From the NCBI GenBank assembly GCA_963576735.1, contig OY755175.1, forward strand, positions 6,712,401 to 6,776,400: a DNA stretch of 64,000 nt, given 5' to 3'. Source of the stretch: Bedellia somnulentella. Its lineage: Eukaryota > Arthropoda > Insecta > Lepidoptera > Bedelliidae. Shown here piece after piece: positions 12,501 through 27,500 of the stretch (the first letter of the stretch is position 1; every line of letters begins with the position of its first letter). The notes below the pieces were generated by a model. That model saw nothing but the letters and a program-made list of their open reading frames with translations, searched no databases and was not told the origin of the DNA. The position numbers and the translations under genes are program-made.

Positions 12501-15500
12501 TTTTATGCCTCGGATGTATATAAGTTTGAAGAAACAATCAATTTTATAATGAGTGACACCTGTCCAGCCGAAGCAGAAGGAGTTCCGTTGAAATTGATTG
12601 GAGTAGGAGCCATGCCTGTCTTGGATTTTTGGAATTTAGAAACTACTTTTAGAGAACACATTATATTAAAGAACGTATCTAGTTACTCGCCTATAGAGGT
12701 AGCTGTTATTCAATTACAATATGTTTATTAATTTGGTCTTAAAAACAGTTTTTGTAATGGCTCAAATGTTTTTAGATACCTCATTGCGTGTTTGCTGAAG
12801 ACACTGTAACTCTGCATTTTTTCTCCGTCGTGGTTCAAACATCGTTTACTGCGGCTATTGACTTATACAACAATGGCTTAGTACCTTGCGTTCTCAATAT
12901 GGATCTTGTCTATCGAAAACATTCAGATAGCAAAATTTTCACACTCGATAAATGTGAGACAATTATAGAACCTCTGCTTCATAGGGTTTTAAAAATTACA
13001 TTTTCACCACAATCACTTGAGGTAAGCTTTTATATTAAACTAAGAACATCAAAAGTTTCTCAAATATATGTTAATCGCATTGTGTGTTAACAGGAGTATA
13101 GAGCTGTGCTGAAAGTAAATCTGAAACTTCTCAACAATCAAACTACAACGTATAGCGTGTGTTTGGTTGGAGAGGGCAACATTCCTAGGATTGAAGTCGT
13201 GACCCCAAGTATTAATCAAAGCAAAATCGGAATGTTACGTCTACCAGTGACTTGTTTAGGATCGACAAGTGAAAAATTAATAGACTTTCGAAATGCTAGT
13301 GGAGTAACCAGTACAGTCGTAGCTTCTCTCAAATACACTGCAGAAAATGCACTGCGTCCAGTTTTTTGGCTCAGCTCTTCGCCGGAGTCTGTTCATCTGT
13401 TGCAATATGGAAAAAATGGTACGATTAATTTAAATGAAAGAAAGATATATAAATTTTATTTAGCACAAATATATAACAGGTGATATAACATATAACAGGT
13501 GTTAAAAGAATAGTTTTGCTAAATTGCGCCCACAAGTAGTATTTTCTGATTTGTGTATAAAGATTGCAAGGCACAAATCAGAAAATTCTTTTTCTACTAC
13601 TTAGACTAGGCCATCCCAGTTTATCTTAGAGTGTGCGTATCTATATCAGGATCAACTAGTTGGGCCTAGTCTAAACTGGTCTTTCCTATCGGCCTTAAGA
13701 CAAATTAGTTTGGACTAGGCTATACTGGTTAACCCTATCGCGTATAGGAAGAACTAGTTGAGCCTAGGCTATACTAGTTTGTCCTTAAATCAGGTTTGGC
13801 CGGTAACATATATATCCCAAAATAGAATAACAGGGGCTTCAAAATTAGAAAATTTAGAAGATTGTATCAATGGATGATGGATCTCCAGCATATGCCGGCA
13901 ATGACTCTAGTCTCCCACAACGCTTAAATTGTTGAAATTGTCACTATGCTATAGCGCAACGAATTCAGAATTAAAACAACGCCTCATTGCTTCTCCGATT
14001 ATTCTTTCACTGCTGATTTTTCCTCGCACATGTTGCATAAAACATTAAAAAATGTAACTCTTTATGATTTTCAGATGAACAAAACAAGAATTTGAAATTT
14101 TCTCTTAAGCCTCATGAAGGGGCATCTATGCGAGTTCATTTTAATCCAATCACGAAAGGAAAAACTACCTGTGATATTACTTTCACTATAATCGACAACC
14201 CTTTTGAGTCGTTCTTGGTGAGGCATTACATGTATTATTTTATAATATTCTATGTTACTTACAAAGCCCACAAACATAAGCGTACAAAAATATAATAAAA
14301 TAAATACATTAAGTCACAAACTCAATTGAGCAAACGGGTAAGTGGTTAATAAGTTCTTAGTTCTAATCAAACATTAGTGAAGATACATGGTAGATACGGT
14401 TGGGTTCTTTGCTTTCTTTCAATGATTCTGTTAGATAGGCACGATATTATTATTATTATAAAGTAAGGTAAGATGATCGTTCGAATCGTTTACGGGTTCG
14501 TTTCGTACTTAGTTGCAAATATGAGCGTTTGCAGTTGGTAGGAGGTAGGTAGTTGTTTAGGAGAAATTGACATTAAATCAAAAATCTTTTAAATGCTTGT
14601 ATCTAAAGATAAAAATAAGTTTTTACCTGTACTAATATGTTAACAATTAAGACAGTTGATTTATTATAGTTTCTTCAAAAATGGTGTTAAAATTACTATG
14701 CCAACCCATTGAATTTTTTTTGCATTACCTAACTAAGTTTTACGATCGCTCCTACAAAAACTCGGTCGTCTCGGCGGGCACGCTTAACTCGATGTAAAAG
14801 AAATGTTGCTACCTACTTAGCTGTTGTATATGACACTGGTAATTCATATCGTTAGGCATTGATTTTATTTTAACTTATTGAAAGGTTTTCAGATCAGAAT
14901 ACTAAATATTAACATTAACAAATATTTGTGTAAAATCTCAGTATGTGAGAAAAAAACTGTTGTAGTACCTACATTAACAATTCAAAAGAGGAAGAAAAGT
15001 ATATAAGTATTTTTAAAGTAAATTTTAAGATTGTCGTCGTCGATAGTCTTCAAAATATGGTGGTGTGGAATAACTGTGACTTTGAAACAAAGACCCACTG
15101 CCCCCAAAGTAATATTTGCAAACTTACGTAATTTTGTATTTAACTCTAACAATGTGTTGCTCTTGTAGGTAATATGCGATGCGGAAGCTTTCTCAGCAGA
15201 TGTCGTAATGCTTAATATAGAAATGTTACCAATGCAATTATTTGATAATCCAGAAGAAAAGGTGACAGTTGACTCAGACTCATTACCAAGAGAAGGTTCC
15301 AAAAGTGCGGTATCAAGAAAGTCCAAAGATCCAGAGGGATTGAAAAAAGGGTCATTATTATCTTCAGAAATTAATTTAAAAGATTCTCTATTTAGGGGAG
15401 TCCTTAGGTACCTTTTAGATTTCGGTGAGTTGTTTTTAAATGGCTTAGTTTTAGTTTGGATTGTAAAAAAAAGACTTTTAATAATATAAATGCTCATTAC

Positions 15501-18500
15501 AGGTGGTTGTGAAGTGGGTCACGTGCAAAAACGATCAGTGGCAATGATTAACTACTCTGAAAAATTATACAAATTTGAATGGCAAGAAACTGAATTTATC
15601 GTAGTGAGACCTGCAGTAGGCTTGATTTCTCCTGGAGAAGAAAAATATTTTGAAATAAGTTTTTATGCTAGTCAACCAATTTCATTCAATAAGGTTAACA
15701 ATATTTTAAACTTAACTTTTATTTCTTTTTAATATTTCTAGAAATTTATTGTACACGAATGTACTGTAAATTTAACATTTGGTAGCCTATTTTTCTAGTC
15801 AAATTTAATAAAACATGGCCATACTGACTGGAAAGTTATTTTGACGCAAACTCTACAATTTCAAATTCCTAGTATTAATATCTATTCCTATATTTTCAAT
15901 TCTGGATTTATTGGATACACTTGATGGGGCTAAACATGTTATAGTAAGTGTGATTGGTGAAACACACTACGGATCAGGATTATTATTAATATATTATTTT
16001 TTTATGCCTGCTCTGTATTCCAGTGCTGGGCAAAGGCATCACAATTTTGAGCCCACACATCCCTGTCCGAAGTTGATCTAACCAACCCTGGCTCAAACAT
16101 TATTTTAATTAAATTATTAATGTTATTAATTAAGGGTTTCACTTATACATTTGTGCCAATAACATCAGGTATAATTAAGGGTTCTAATGTAGGCCCCCTG
16201 TTCTTTAATGTCTTCATAAATGACATTCACAAAGTATTTCTCCATTCACTCTTTCTTCTATTCGCTGACGATACCAAAATATATAAAACTATCACGTGTT
16301 ACGGTGATTGCCTTGCCTTGCAGTCGGATCTTGACCGCTTTGCTACCTATTGTAGTAATAATAATTTACAACTTAATTTAGACAAGTGCCATATTATATC
16401 CTTATTTGAAATATTGTGTACCGTTTGTTTCTCAAATAAATAAATTATGTTTAGGAGCCCATTGTTTGCACGGTGACGGTGGTGAAGGAAGACACGTTGT
16501 CGTACAACTTGCAGTGCGCGTCGTGGGACTGCGAACAAGTTATGACAGTCTTTGAGCACAATGAGTAATTTACTTTTGAATTTCAATTTTGTTAATATAA
16601 TTTCTGAAAATTTAGAGTATGCTTTATGTTGATACAGTAGGTAAATTAATTTACAATTATTTACCAAAATTTAACTGTAACTTGAATACAATAAAGAAAC
16701 GAATCGGCTCACCCGTATAAGATATACATATGTACAATTGAAACTGTTGTAGTTTTTTGAGAATGTTACTGCAATGTTAAAAAATACTGAGGTAGTCAGG
16801 TAGGGTCTCAAATCAATTCAAACATAGAACAAGTCTGTTGTTTAGCAAATATTACTATAATATTAAAGATGCATGGCAATAAAATGCAAATCCGTAAAAA
16901 AATATTTGGTGCAATGTTTTGAGTTATGTAAAACAATCAAATATAAAATAAAAGATAAACTTAGCAAATGTGTCATACATAAGTGAAAGGCACCGATTTA
17001 AAACCAAAGTTAAAGACAATAACCTAAAATAATTTCTTGTAGGGCTTTACACTTGAATGAGAAACACCAAGAATTTATCCAAAATCAGGTGCTGCAATCG
17101 TATGACCAGCTAATCCCCTGTGAAATAACTATGAACGTTCTATATTCGGTAAAGACAGAATACGTTAGATACAAGTCAACGCTTGGGAAGCAAGTCAATA
17201 TAATGGAAACATTTGTTTATCAGGTATGTGTTTAAACGTCAAAACAATTTGTTTATTTTCAGTCTAATTTGTGTGGCATATCATGCTAAGGGTTAGTAGC
17301 GTTATCGTCTATTCTACATATATCAACTTGAATCTCAGTTATTTAATTTATTATACTCGTAGAATCTAACTGAGTTAGCCTGATAAAAAATATATTTTAT
17401 TTTTTATTTTATTTACATAGTTCCCTGTATAAAACCAAAAATTCGAAAAAAAACCCATCCAGACACATTGCCCAACATCAGGTAAAAAGCTCCAAAATCT
17501 TCAGTCGGATTTTTAATGTATTTATTATAACTGTTTTTACAGAAAAGATCATTTGAATTTAAAGTTAAAAATACAAGCAATGTGCAGTTGAAAATTTCAT
17601 GGAACTTTCTCATAGATGAAGAATTTCCTGCGAGACCGTGCACTTGTGAGGTGGTTACTATTTATTTACATTTTAGTTACTAACACATACCATGAAGTCT
17701 AACACTTGTAGAATTTTAAGAATTGGACTTTCGCTAACTAAATAATGCCCTAAAGAAATTTATCAATAATATTTTATATAAACTTCAGACCATTCATTGC
17801 TTTATATATAAGATTCGCAGAATCACGAGCTGTATTGACTAGATACTGATTATATATAACAAATAGTATATGCTTAGGTTAACAACATAAAAAGATCGTG
17901 CCTATATATAAGTCAACACGTTTTAAAAGTATTAACTTATCAATCATTCATTGATTTTCTCTACTGCTTTTATATTTAACTCTGTAATGGTAAATAACTC
18001 ATGCTACAGCCGAAACCGATCGCAGAAGCAGTAGAGCAGGAAGCCAATTCTACAGAGAACGAGCCGATAAAACCTCCTGAACCAAAAGGTATTATGCTAA
18101 GTTTAAATAAAATTTACCGTATGATATGATAGTCTCAAACTCCCTCAGAAAATACAGACTGTTTAGAAATAGGATAAAATTACGCATTATATCATGTCAA
18201 AGGTATATTTTAATAGTTGTTGGTTGGATTAATCCAAGTCTTCGCGAGATCATTTTTTCACTCAGTGACTGTAATTTTTAGGGAGTCTCTTAGTTTCGAA
18301 GAAAGTTTGAGTTGGGGTCCAGTTTATGTAGGGTAATTATTTCATAGACCAAATTTTGCGGGATAATTTATTGTGGAATACATTAATTATAAAATTATAA
18401 GAATATTTTTTGTATCCATTAGAATCGCTAGGACAATTCTATAGGAAATTCCTGAGAAATCGGTCCATCGTAACCCCTTGTTAGGCATCAATGAGATTGA

Positions 18501-21500
18501 ATAGCGTTGGAAGCAACGCTCTAGTTGTCTGCACCCTATGGGATTTCTACATAATTATTTGTTGTTTACACTACTTTCAAATAAGTATGACATGGGTTTT
18601 TACACATTCGAATAATTTGTGTGAAGAATGTGTATAATTGCAGTAGTTAAAGCGTTTTGCTAATTTCATTTGATAAGTTAGGGTAATAATTCAATTTGAT
18701 CCTCGGATTTTACATAACGTTTTACTTTATGATAGATGAGAGCAAGATCACTCTATTTAGCGAAACTTCTGAAAGAGAAAGTGTTGATACATGGTTCGAG
18801 ATAGACTTGCCGTTTTCTGTGGAGCCAGCTGGGAGCCAGTGCATCGAACCTAACAAAACCCAAATATTCAAAGTGATATTTGCTCCTCAGGAGGCATTTT
18901 CCTACAAGGTTTACTTGAAAAGTTGCATAGGTAATATTATTTGCATTCTTCTCTTTGATTCTTTGTTACTTTATAAACGATGTATCTATAATAAAGGCCT
19001 ACACTGAAGACGAATATGGTCTTTTGGTACAACACTCCCTTTAAATACGGGTTACCTATTACTAATAAATAAAGAATAAACAAAGGAAAGAAAAAATTCG
19101 ACACAGGCGGGTATTGTGAATGACTGGCTTTTTAATAATTTTCTGTCCTTGAACACTGATAAAACTATGTATATGATTTTCGCAAGGAACACTTCTACAC
19201 CATTACTCGCTAACACCCCGCTTTATGCACATCACCGCACTTGCACTGATAGCGCACCATGCCCATGCTCAACTATCTCCAAAGCAATTAACATCAAATA
19301 TCTTGGAATTACTCTCGATGTTACTTTAACTTTTAAGGTCCATATTAATGCACTCTGTAATAGAATTAGAAAACTTATAGTAATATTTAAAAAGTTGAGA
19401 CACATATGTGACTACGCTTTAATAAAACAAATCTATCAAGCGCTTGGTCAATCATTACTGACTTATTGCATAAAATCTTGGGGAGGTGCTGGCATTACCA
19501 CTATGTTAAAACTGGAACGAGCTCAAAGAGCGCTACTTAAAGTAGCCACAGCGCGCCCTTTCTATTTCCCTACTACCGAACTATATAAACAATGCAAAGT
19601 GCTAACTGTGCGCCAGCTCTTTATTCTATTCACTGTTCTAAAGCAGCATGCTAGCTTACACTTCAACCCTGATACACTAAACAGGAGGCGAAAGGATATA
19701 GTATGTTTGAATACTTATAGTGCAAAATTTTCCATTACAAATAGATTCTTTATATTTTTAGGTCCATACTTATATAATAAAATTAATAGATTACTAGTAT
19801 TATATAACTTAAACAACTTTGAATGCAAGAAAAAACTTCAATCGTGGCTTTTAAATCTTACATACACGGAATCAGAGGAATTGCTTAATATAATAAGTTA
19901 ATATAAGATGTTTTTATTTTTTTATCATAATAATACAATTAGTTAGATACAATCGAGTCTGATAATAATTTATACACTACTTACCAATACCATTATATGA
20001 AAACTGATAGTTTAAGCCTTTTTTGTTTATTGTTGCCTGAAATACAGGTAAATTACCTAGCTCAGGAACAGGAAAATGTTATATTTTGTACTTTAAATAA
20101 CTTACTAGGTTAAGACGAATATTATGTACTTTTGAAAACTGAATAAATTTTTATTTTTTTTATTTTTTTATAATCGAACCCGCGACCTCGGGTATACGCC
20201 CTCGTCGCTCTGCCAATTCGGTATGCAAAGTATTTTTTTGGTATTTATTAAATATTCTTATTCGATAGCAAACATGAAAATAAAAGACTAATTTGAATAT
20301 TTTTCATTTAAAATGAGTACCTAATTGTAAAGTTATGATTTTTTAAAGATTGTTCAACTTTTGTACTTTATGACGTCATCGATTAAAAATATCACGTAGC
20401 GACATGCAAATAAAGCGAAATGTTTAATAAAAATGTTGCTAATTGCATTACATTTCACGACTTTGTGATCTCAAATAAAATTATTACGATAATATACTAA
20501 AGAAACCTATGATTTTGGATATTTTATTAATGAACTGCAAAAACAAATGTCTTTGAAATAACACTGAAGGTTAAATACTGTTGCAATTTTTTGACAAAAT
20601 AACGGTCATCTTAGCTTAGTTTGTTTCAATTTCAAGCAAATATTGTTTATAAACATAATATCTCGAAGTGGTTTCGCAATCAGCACCACTTTTGTAAAAC
20701 TTTGCATACCGAATTGAGCTATCGTGTCAATGGCTGCCAGCGCGAAATTCTTCTGTTTGCATTTCCTACCTCCGAATTTTCACTAATTCGGAATTTGACT
20801 ATTTATTAGTAACAACATGTACAAAAATATTTAAATTACGGGTTACCTATATTCGCATACGAATTTTGATACTTGCCGTGTAGTGTCAGCTTAGAATAAC
20901 ACTACCCCATTTCTACCCGTGGGTGATCGTAAGAGTATAGGGACTATCGCTATCGCGACTAAGGGTATAGGGGCTTTCTAAGTGATTTTTGGGCGATGTG
21001 GTTGGAGACGCGTCACCAAGAACATTTATTATTATCATATTTTTCTCAATCAACTCTCAAAAGTGGCTGAGGAATTTAGCATTCCAAAGCTCTGGCTACC
21101 GCGTTAAGGGATTTATAGCCGTGAGTATATGCATGTATGGATTATGATCACCTCTGAAAATATGACTTATAATCCAAAATCTTAACAACACAGTTCATTA
21201 TAGATTCTAAATTTAGATATTTCTAGTTCTTGTACAAATTTCCAGTCAGTATTATTTTCAGAAAATTTAAATCCATGCGATGATGAAATACTATGCAAGA
21301 TAACAGCAAAATCATCAGTACCCTATTGCCATCTTGACATCGAGGAGAATGACTATTTGACAGAACGTCGAAAGAATGTGGGCGGTGTGACGTTGCCCAC
21401 AGACATGCCGGTGTTCGAGTTCAATGTCTTAGGTTATGGATGCTATAAAAAGTTAGTTGGTCTTGTTCTTTTCTAGTCTCATATGACTGATACAACATAC

Positions 21501-24500
21501 ATAAACTCAAGGCTGTAAATTCCTAAACAGTGTAGCCAGAGCTTTGGAATGAGACATTACTCAGCGACTTTTGGACGTTGAGTGGGGAAAAGATGGTAAT
21601 AATAGATAACCGTGGTCTCCAACCACATCGCCTAATAATCAATTAAAAAACCCCTATACCGTTAGTCGCCTCGTATGATCACCCACGGGTAGAAATGGGG
21701 TAGTGCTATTCTAAGCTGTCACTACAGAGCGGCACTGATACAAACACAACTATTTACTTATTTTACGTTTAATGAACACTAAAACACTATCATTTAAATA
21801 GTAATAGTACAAAAACATGTTAATAACAAATTAAAAATGCAATACACCTCTTCCTTTCAATTTCAAAGTCATAAATTCCTTTTATAGATCCTTCAATATA
21901 ATAAACCCGACAAGTGAAGGCTACGAATTCATATTCGAACAAGTACTTTTTGAAACTCCAGATTTGATACCCGTACACTGTGATAAGTTGAAAGGATACT
22001 TGGAGGGAGGAACTTCTGAAGAGATCACCTTTACTTTTGCACCGACTGCACCTGGGGTATACTCTAGTTTTAAGCATTATAGCTATTGCTCATATAACGT
22101 TTAAGCTATGAACTGACAACCTTCTTGTAAATTAAAAATACAATAAAAATCATTTAGGGCAACCAACTTAGAGGTTTGTCACCTGGTGTTGGGTTGAAAG
22201 TTTATATCTGTAGGAGCTTAGTTAGATTTGGTCCCTTTTCATCTCATATTTATTATTCTTATCAGTTTTATTTATCCCATTGCTGGGCAAAGGCCTCTCT
22301 TACCCTCCTTCACGCTTCACGCCCCTTTGTCACCTCCCACTATCCCAAGTCGAACAATAACTGTATTGTTGTGGTACCTCAGCTCATCACTACATCGCTT
22401 CCTGGGTCGACCACGACCCCGTTTTGCGTTTGGGAAACAGAGTATTGTTAGTTTGGCCCATCGATCGGGTTGCATACAGGAGAGACGTGGCTAGTTTAGA
22501 CCCGCTTCAGTTCCTATCTCGATCCATCAATCGTATCCCCAGGATATCTCGTTTTCCAATCTCAAGCCTAGACTTTTGGATATCAGTCAAAGACCAAATC
22601 TTAGCTCCGTAAGTAAGGATGAGAAGAGTGCACATGTCCATGAGCTTGCATTTTTGTGACAACGGAAGTTGTCCCTTCATGAGCTCTTCCATGGACCAAT
22701 AGCTTCTCCATACTTAATGTATATTATTTTCAGGTAACAGAATCGCAGTGGAAATTTTTGATACCGGTATATTCGCTAACTATTAATCTTCTAGTGGTGG
22801 GAATAGTACGTGAGCCGCAGGTGGCGTTTATTCCTTCGATACTTTTAATAAGAAATACGTTAGTGGGATTTACAACTACGCACACAGTTTCATTGCATAA
22901 TCCAGAAGATAAAGCTCTACAATTTGAGATGAGAGGAGATTCTCTTTGCAACGAATCAGGTGAAATGCCAGTAGTCATGAAACCAAGCGAAGGCATATTA
23001 AAACCCAATTCCACGACGCAATTAAAGTATGATTTTGCATTTTATATCTGTTTTATTTATTTAAGAAATATAACCTATTAAATAAATATGTTTTTAGGCT
23101 TATTTATACACCAATAAATGATGGACCAATATCGTTTAAAATATTTTGCAAGATTGCGTATAAAACTAAGTTGCTAACTTTGGTAGTTAACTCTGTAAGC
23201 CTGTCTATTGAGCCGCTTGTTACATACTACATAAAAGGCGTAGAACATACCCTTCAGAGTGATGCTGAAACAAACATTCATCTGGAACAGGTAATACTTG
23301 AGAACCAAAAGATTTTTTTGCACTGTTATTGTTTACATACAGTTTTATTTTAATTGCGCTGAGCTATTTCAAATGCTTAATCTATCTTATCTATCTATAT
23401 TACTTGCTTAGTGATTTCTTTTGTATTTTTGGTCTTGGCTACAATCCTCAAAAAAATGACGTCTATAAATAGGTTGTAGGTTATAGGTCATACTTGGTTA
23501 TATTGGATAATTGTGATTGCAGACTGCTTCAACGTACGACCGTATCCTGCCATTCACGATAAAGAACAACGGCTCAGCGACGTTCTACTTCGAGTGGCGG
23601 TACAACTGTCGCAACGTCAAGAAGTATCTCAACGTGACCGTGGAGCCGACCAGCGGATACGTTTCCGCGGCCAACAAACTCACCTGCGAATTGCATTTCC
23701 ATCTTAAGGAAGTTCCGGTTGTTGCGTTTCCTGTCACGTTATTTGTACGTATTTATGCAGAAATTTGGACGTATGTATTTATAAACAATCTTCTTCCTTC
23801 TCAACATCTTCTCTTCCCAACTTTCTGAAAATTTTCCAATTGTAAAGCTCTGGCTAACTCTTTATGGGATTTACAACCGTGAGTAATGTATCTGTATGTT
23901 ATGTATGTATTATAATGAAATATTACTAGTAATAATATAATGTGTTTTTCTTATTCAAACAGTAATAGTCAATATTTGATACAGATTTTGGATGGACCGG
24001 AGTACAACATTTATCTCAATTCAACCATCGAAAAACCTAACTACCGTTTCTCGTTCATGGAACACGATTTCGGAAAATGTATTATCAATGCGCCTGACAA
24101 AACTTATGTGAAAAACTTAGTTTTCACAAACGATGACAGTGTTGCTTTGAGGTAAACTTTCTATTTTAAAGATTTTAATCAAACAGTATATTTAGTTTTA
24201 AGAATTAATTATCTTCAAAATAATTGCAGTATCGACTTGAACTTTACTAATTTGCCTGAATTGTATGTCTTCTATCCTGTTGTTTCCGATATCAAACCGA
24301 AAGAAACTTTGAAAATTGTTATACTATTTCGGCCTAAGGATGTGAAAAAATATGAGTTTAAATTACAATTTTGGGTGAATTCACTATGCGAGGAAGTAAT
24401 AACTTTACATGGAGAAGGTATGATTGTAATGTAGTAGCAGTAGCAATATAAGATGTCCGAGTAGTTGGGAGTATGAATCCATTTTGCTGTTGCCAATCGT

Positions 24501-27500
24501 GCATACTGTAGCTTATTCTCTAAAATATTTTTGTTTAATCCATAGTAGCAAAATATATTTCGTACATCATTATTTTAAGAAGACACAGTTGGCAAAATTG
24601 CAGAACCATTTATTATAGTTCTCTGATCGGTCAGAAAGTGAGGGTGACTTTTGCTTAGTGTTCTTTTCTAGTAACAATAGTCAAAACCCCAACTTTGTAG
24701 AAGTTGAAGACAGTTGTCCTAAAATCTATACATTAAGTCGAACTAGGCATCAGGTCATAAAAACTATCAGGAAATGGTAGCTTTTGTATTTATGCCACTA
24801 GATATTCATGGGGAAATCGGAAATATCTTCGCCATCTAATGAACACTCTGTGTATCTTAAAGGGCTGTTGCAACATACAGTTTTATGTGGCGCTTTATAC
24901 TAATATGACTATTTATTTTATTCAAGGCGTGCCATTGCTATTTGACTTATACGAGGGTTGTCAAAAAAGTTTTGATCTTGGCCCTGTCAAGGTTGGAAAG
25001 AAGATTGTTAAGGAAGTCGACGTTATAAACCACAGTAAAGTAGCGATTGAAGCGCATTTTATATTCAGAATAATGGATTCGGTATCTCATGAGGATACAA
25101 ACTCAGAAGCATCTAGCTTATGCCTTGCACCAAGAACAGGAACAGAGCCGTCTAGGTAAATAACAAAAACATCTGATCACATTTTAAAAATGTAGACGTT
25201 AAGAGTGTACATGGCCATAAAAAATATTAATTGAAGTTGAATAACTTAATTGTAATGGATTTAATTCATGCGTATCATACTCCAATTCGTTAATGACGAT
25301 GGGTTTCAGACTCATCGTCTTTATATCTTTTAGGCCTTTATATCTTGGGTCTTCATGTCTCTTATCACAATCAATTTATCAATAATAATATTCCCAGATT
25401 TGAAAATAGAAATATTTGTTTGATGAATGGACTTTATTTTTGGATCACAATAATAGCACTGATCCATTTATAATTATTTTGTAGAGTGGCGTTGTTAAAA
25501 CAATACAAAGCTGAAAAAGCAGCAGTGGAGAGTGTAAAAGGCATGGAAAAGGTTTTGTCCTCCTTAAAAGTCGTCCCAAGTACATGTATCATCAAACCCC
25601 ATAAAAAGGCTTCGATTAAAATTCACTTCAAACCGCTGGCAACTATCAGTTCACTTGACGTGCAAGTAAGTAATGGATCTTCAAGCCATATTAGCTATGA
25701 AATCTAATTTAATGAGTAATTTGGTCTCTATAATTATATATAAGAAGCATAATAGAGATGGCACGTTACTGAGGATATACGGCGTTACTACAGAGTTACT
25801 AATACTTCTGAACATCACGTGACATTGTCCCCTGGTGTTCAGAGTACCCACGTTTTGCTTGGACAGTGTACTCACGAGATAAGGGGCAGGCCTATCGACA
25901 TTTTGTACGAATACACTGTCACATGACTAAGTCGAACTTGGCCATGTCATGTGACATCTCACGATGTTTTCCCTCACCGTTAACAAGACCGAAAAGACTA
26001 TTGGTGTAGGCCTGACTCGGGAATCGAAGTCTCTCTGCATGATAAGCGGAAGTTCTAACCGATGAGCTATCTTGGTCCTTACTCTCGCAGTTTTTAATGT
26101 TTTTAATCACGACATCAAATTTCATGCCTTTTCGCTCTGATATTGCAAAAGCGTTTCAGACAACTTTCATCGACAAATAGCATTTCATCTGTCAGGCCAT
26201 GCTAATTAGTAAAAGGAATAAAACAGCATGAATCGGAGGTATAATAAATATGATGGGGAAATGATAGGTTTGTCAGGATCCCAGAAAGTTGCGATTTACA
26301 CATAACCTATTAAAAGTAAAGGCATTCATAAGTAACCATAAGGCCCGGGGCCCACGGGGAGCGATGTCGCTGCATCATTTTACATACAAATATTTGTAGT
26401 GCGCACACGATGTGCTCCGGTGCCGCACCGGTACTGCAAATTGATTTGGCGAAATCTTTGCGGCGCGGCGCCGCAACGCGCCGTGTGCTCCGGGCCTAAG
26501 ACCTGACAAGACAAATAACAAACTATATATCTCCTAGCTAAACATGAAAGTGCTCTGTTTCGAGCGACCCCTCCTCCGGCTGATCGGCAGCGCGACGCAC
26601 ATGAGTCTGCATCTTAGTCAGACGTCGCTGCAGTTCGGCAGCCTCCGGAAGGGCGCCGTCAAGAATTTGACTGTCATGCTTATTAACGATGGAGATTTTG
26701 GCACAAGGTTGGTTTTATATTTTTATTACTGATAAAAGGACATTATTACTAAAAGGAAGATATATGAGTCTGCATCTCAGCCAGACGTCGCTGCAGTTCG
26801 GCAGCCTCCGGAAGGGCGCCGTCAAGATTTTGACTGTCATGCTTATTAACAATGGAGATTTTGGCACGAGGTTGGATTTATATTTTTATTACTGATAAAA
26901 GGACATTATTACTAAAAGGATATATGAGTCTGCATCTCAGCCAGACGTCGCTGCAATTCGGCAGCCTCCGGAAGGGCACCGTCAAGATTTTGACTGTCAT
27001 GCTTATTAACGATGGAGATTTTGGTACAAGGTACGATTATAAAATTCTTTAGTTCTATTTATGACTGTTAAAAAGAAGAAATTTAAAAAAGGAAGATATA
27101 TTAGTCTGCATCTCAGCCAAACGTCGCTGCAGTTCGGCAGCCTCAGGAAGGGCGCCGTCAAGAATTTGACTGTCATGCTTATTGACGATGGAGATTTTGG
27201 CACAAGGTACGATTATAAAATACTTTGGTTCTGTTTATGACTGTTAAAAAGTAGAAATTTTTGAATGAGTCTGCATCTCAGTCAGCTGTCGCTGCAGTTC
27301 GGCAGCCTGAGGAAGGGCGCCGTCAAGAATTTGACTGTCATGCTTATTAACGGTGGAGATTTTGGCACAAGGTGGGTTTTATGTTTCAATATTGATAAAA
27401 GAATATATTAGTTTGCCGTGTAGTGCTGACTTAAAATTTCATTATCTCTTTCTACTAACAGGTGTCGTAAGAGGTGACTAAGGTTATGGGGCTCTTTAAG

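Larger units (their letters stand above)
19040..20760 (-). repeat. tRNA-headed repeat split by two later insertions
   Basis: The minus-strand repeat starts at about 19055 (GGAAAGAAAAAATTCGACACAGGCGGG) and is interrupted at 19115. It resumes at 20172 (AATCGAACCCGCGACCTCGG), is interrupted again at 20218, and resumes at 20712 (AATTGAGCTATCGTGTCAATG). Removing a LINE fragment and a MITE restores one normal minus-strand copy. This gives a clear relative order of insertions. Confidence 0.85.

Noticed and set aside
14982..15497. 171-aa minus-strand frame
   Set aside because: It overlaps HYDIN exon 13 on the opposite strand and has no domain; shadow frame.
22176..22612. Plus-strand frames at 22176-22612
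   Set aside because: Antisense of the RTE LINE fragment, which reads on the minus strand.
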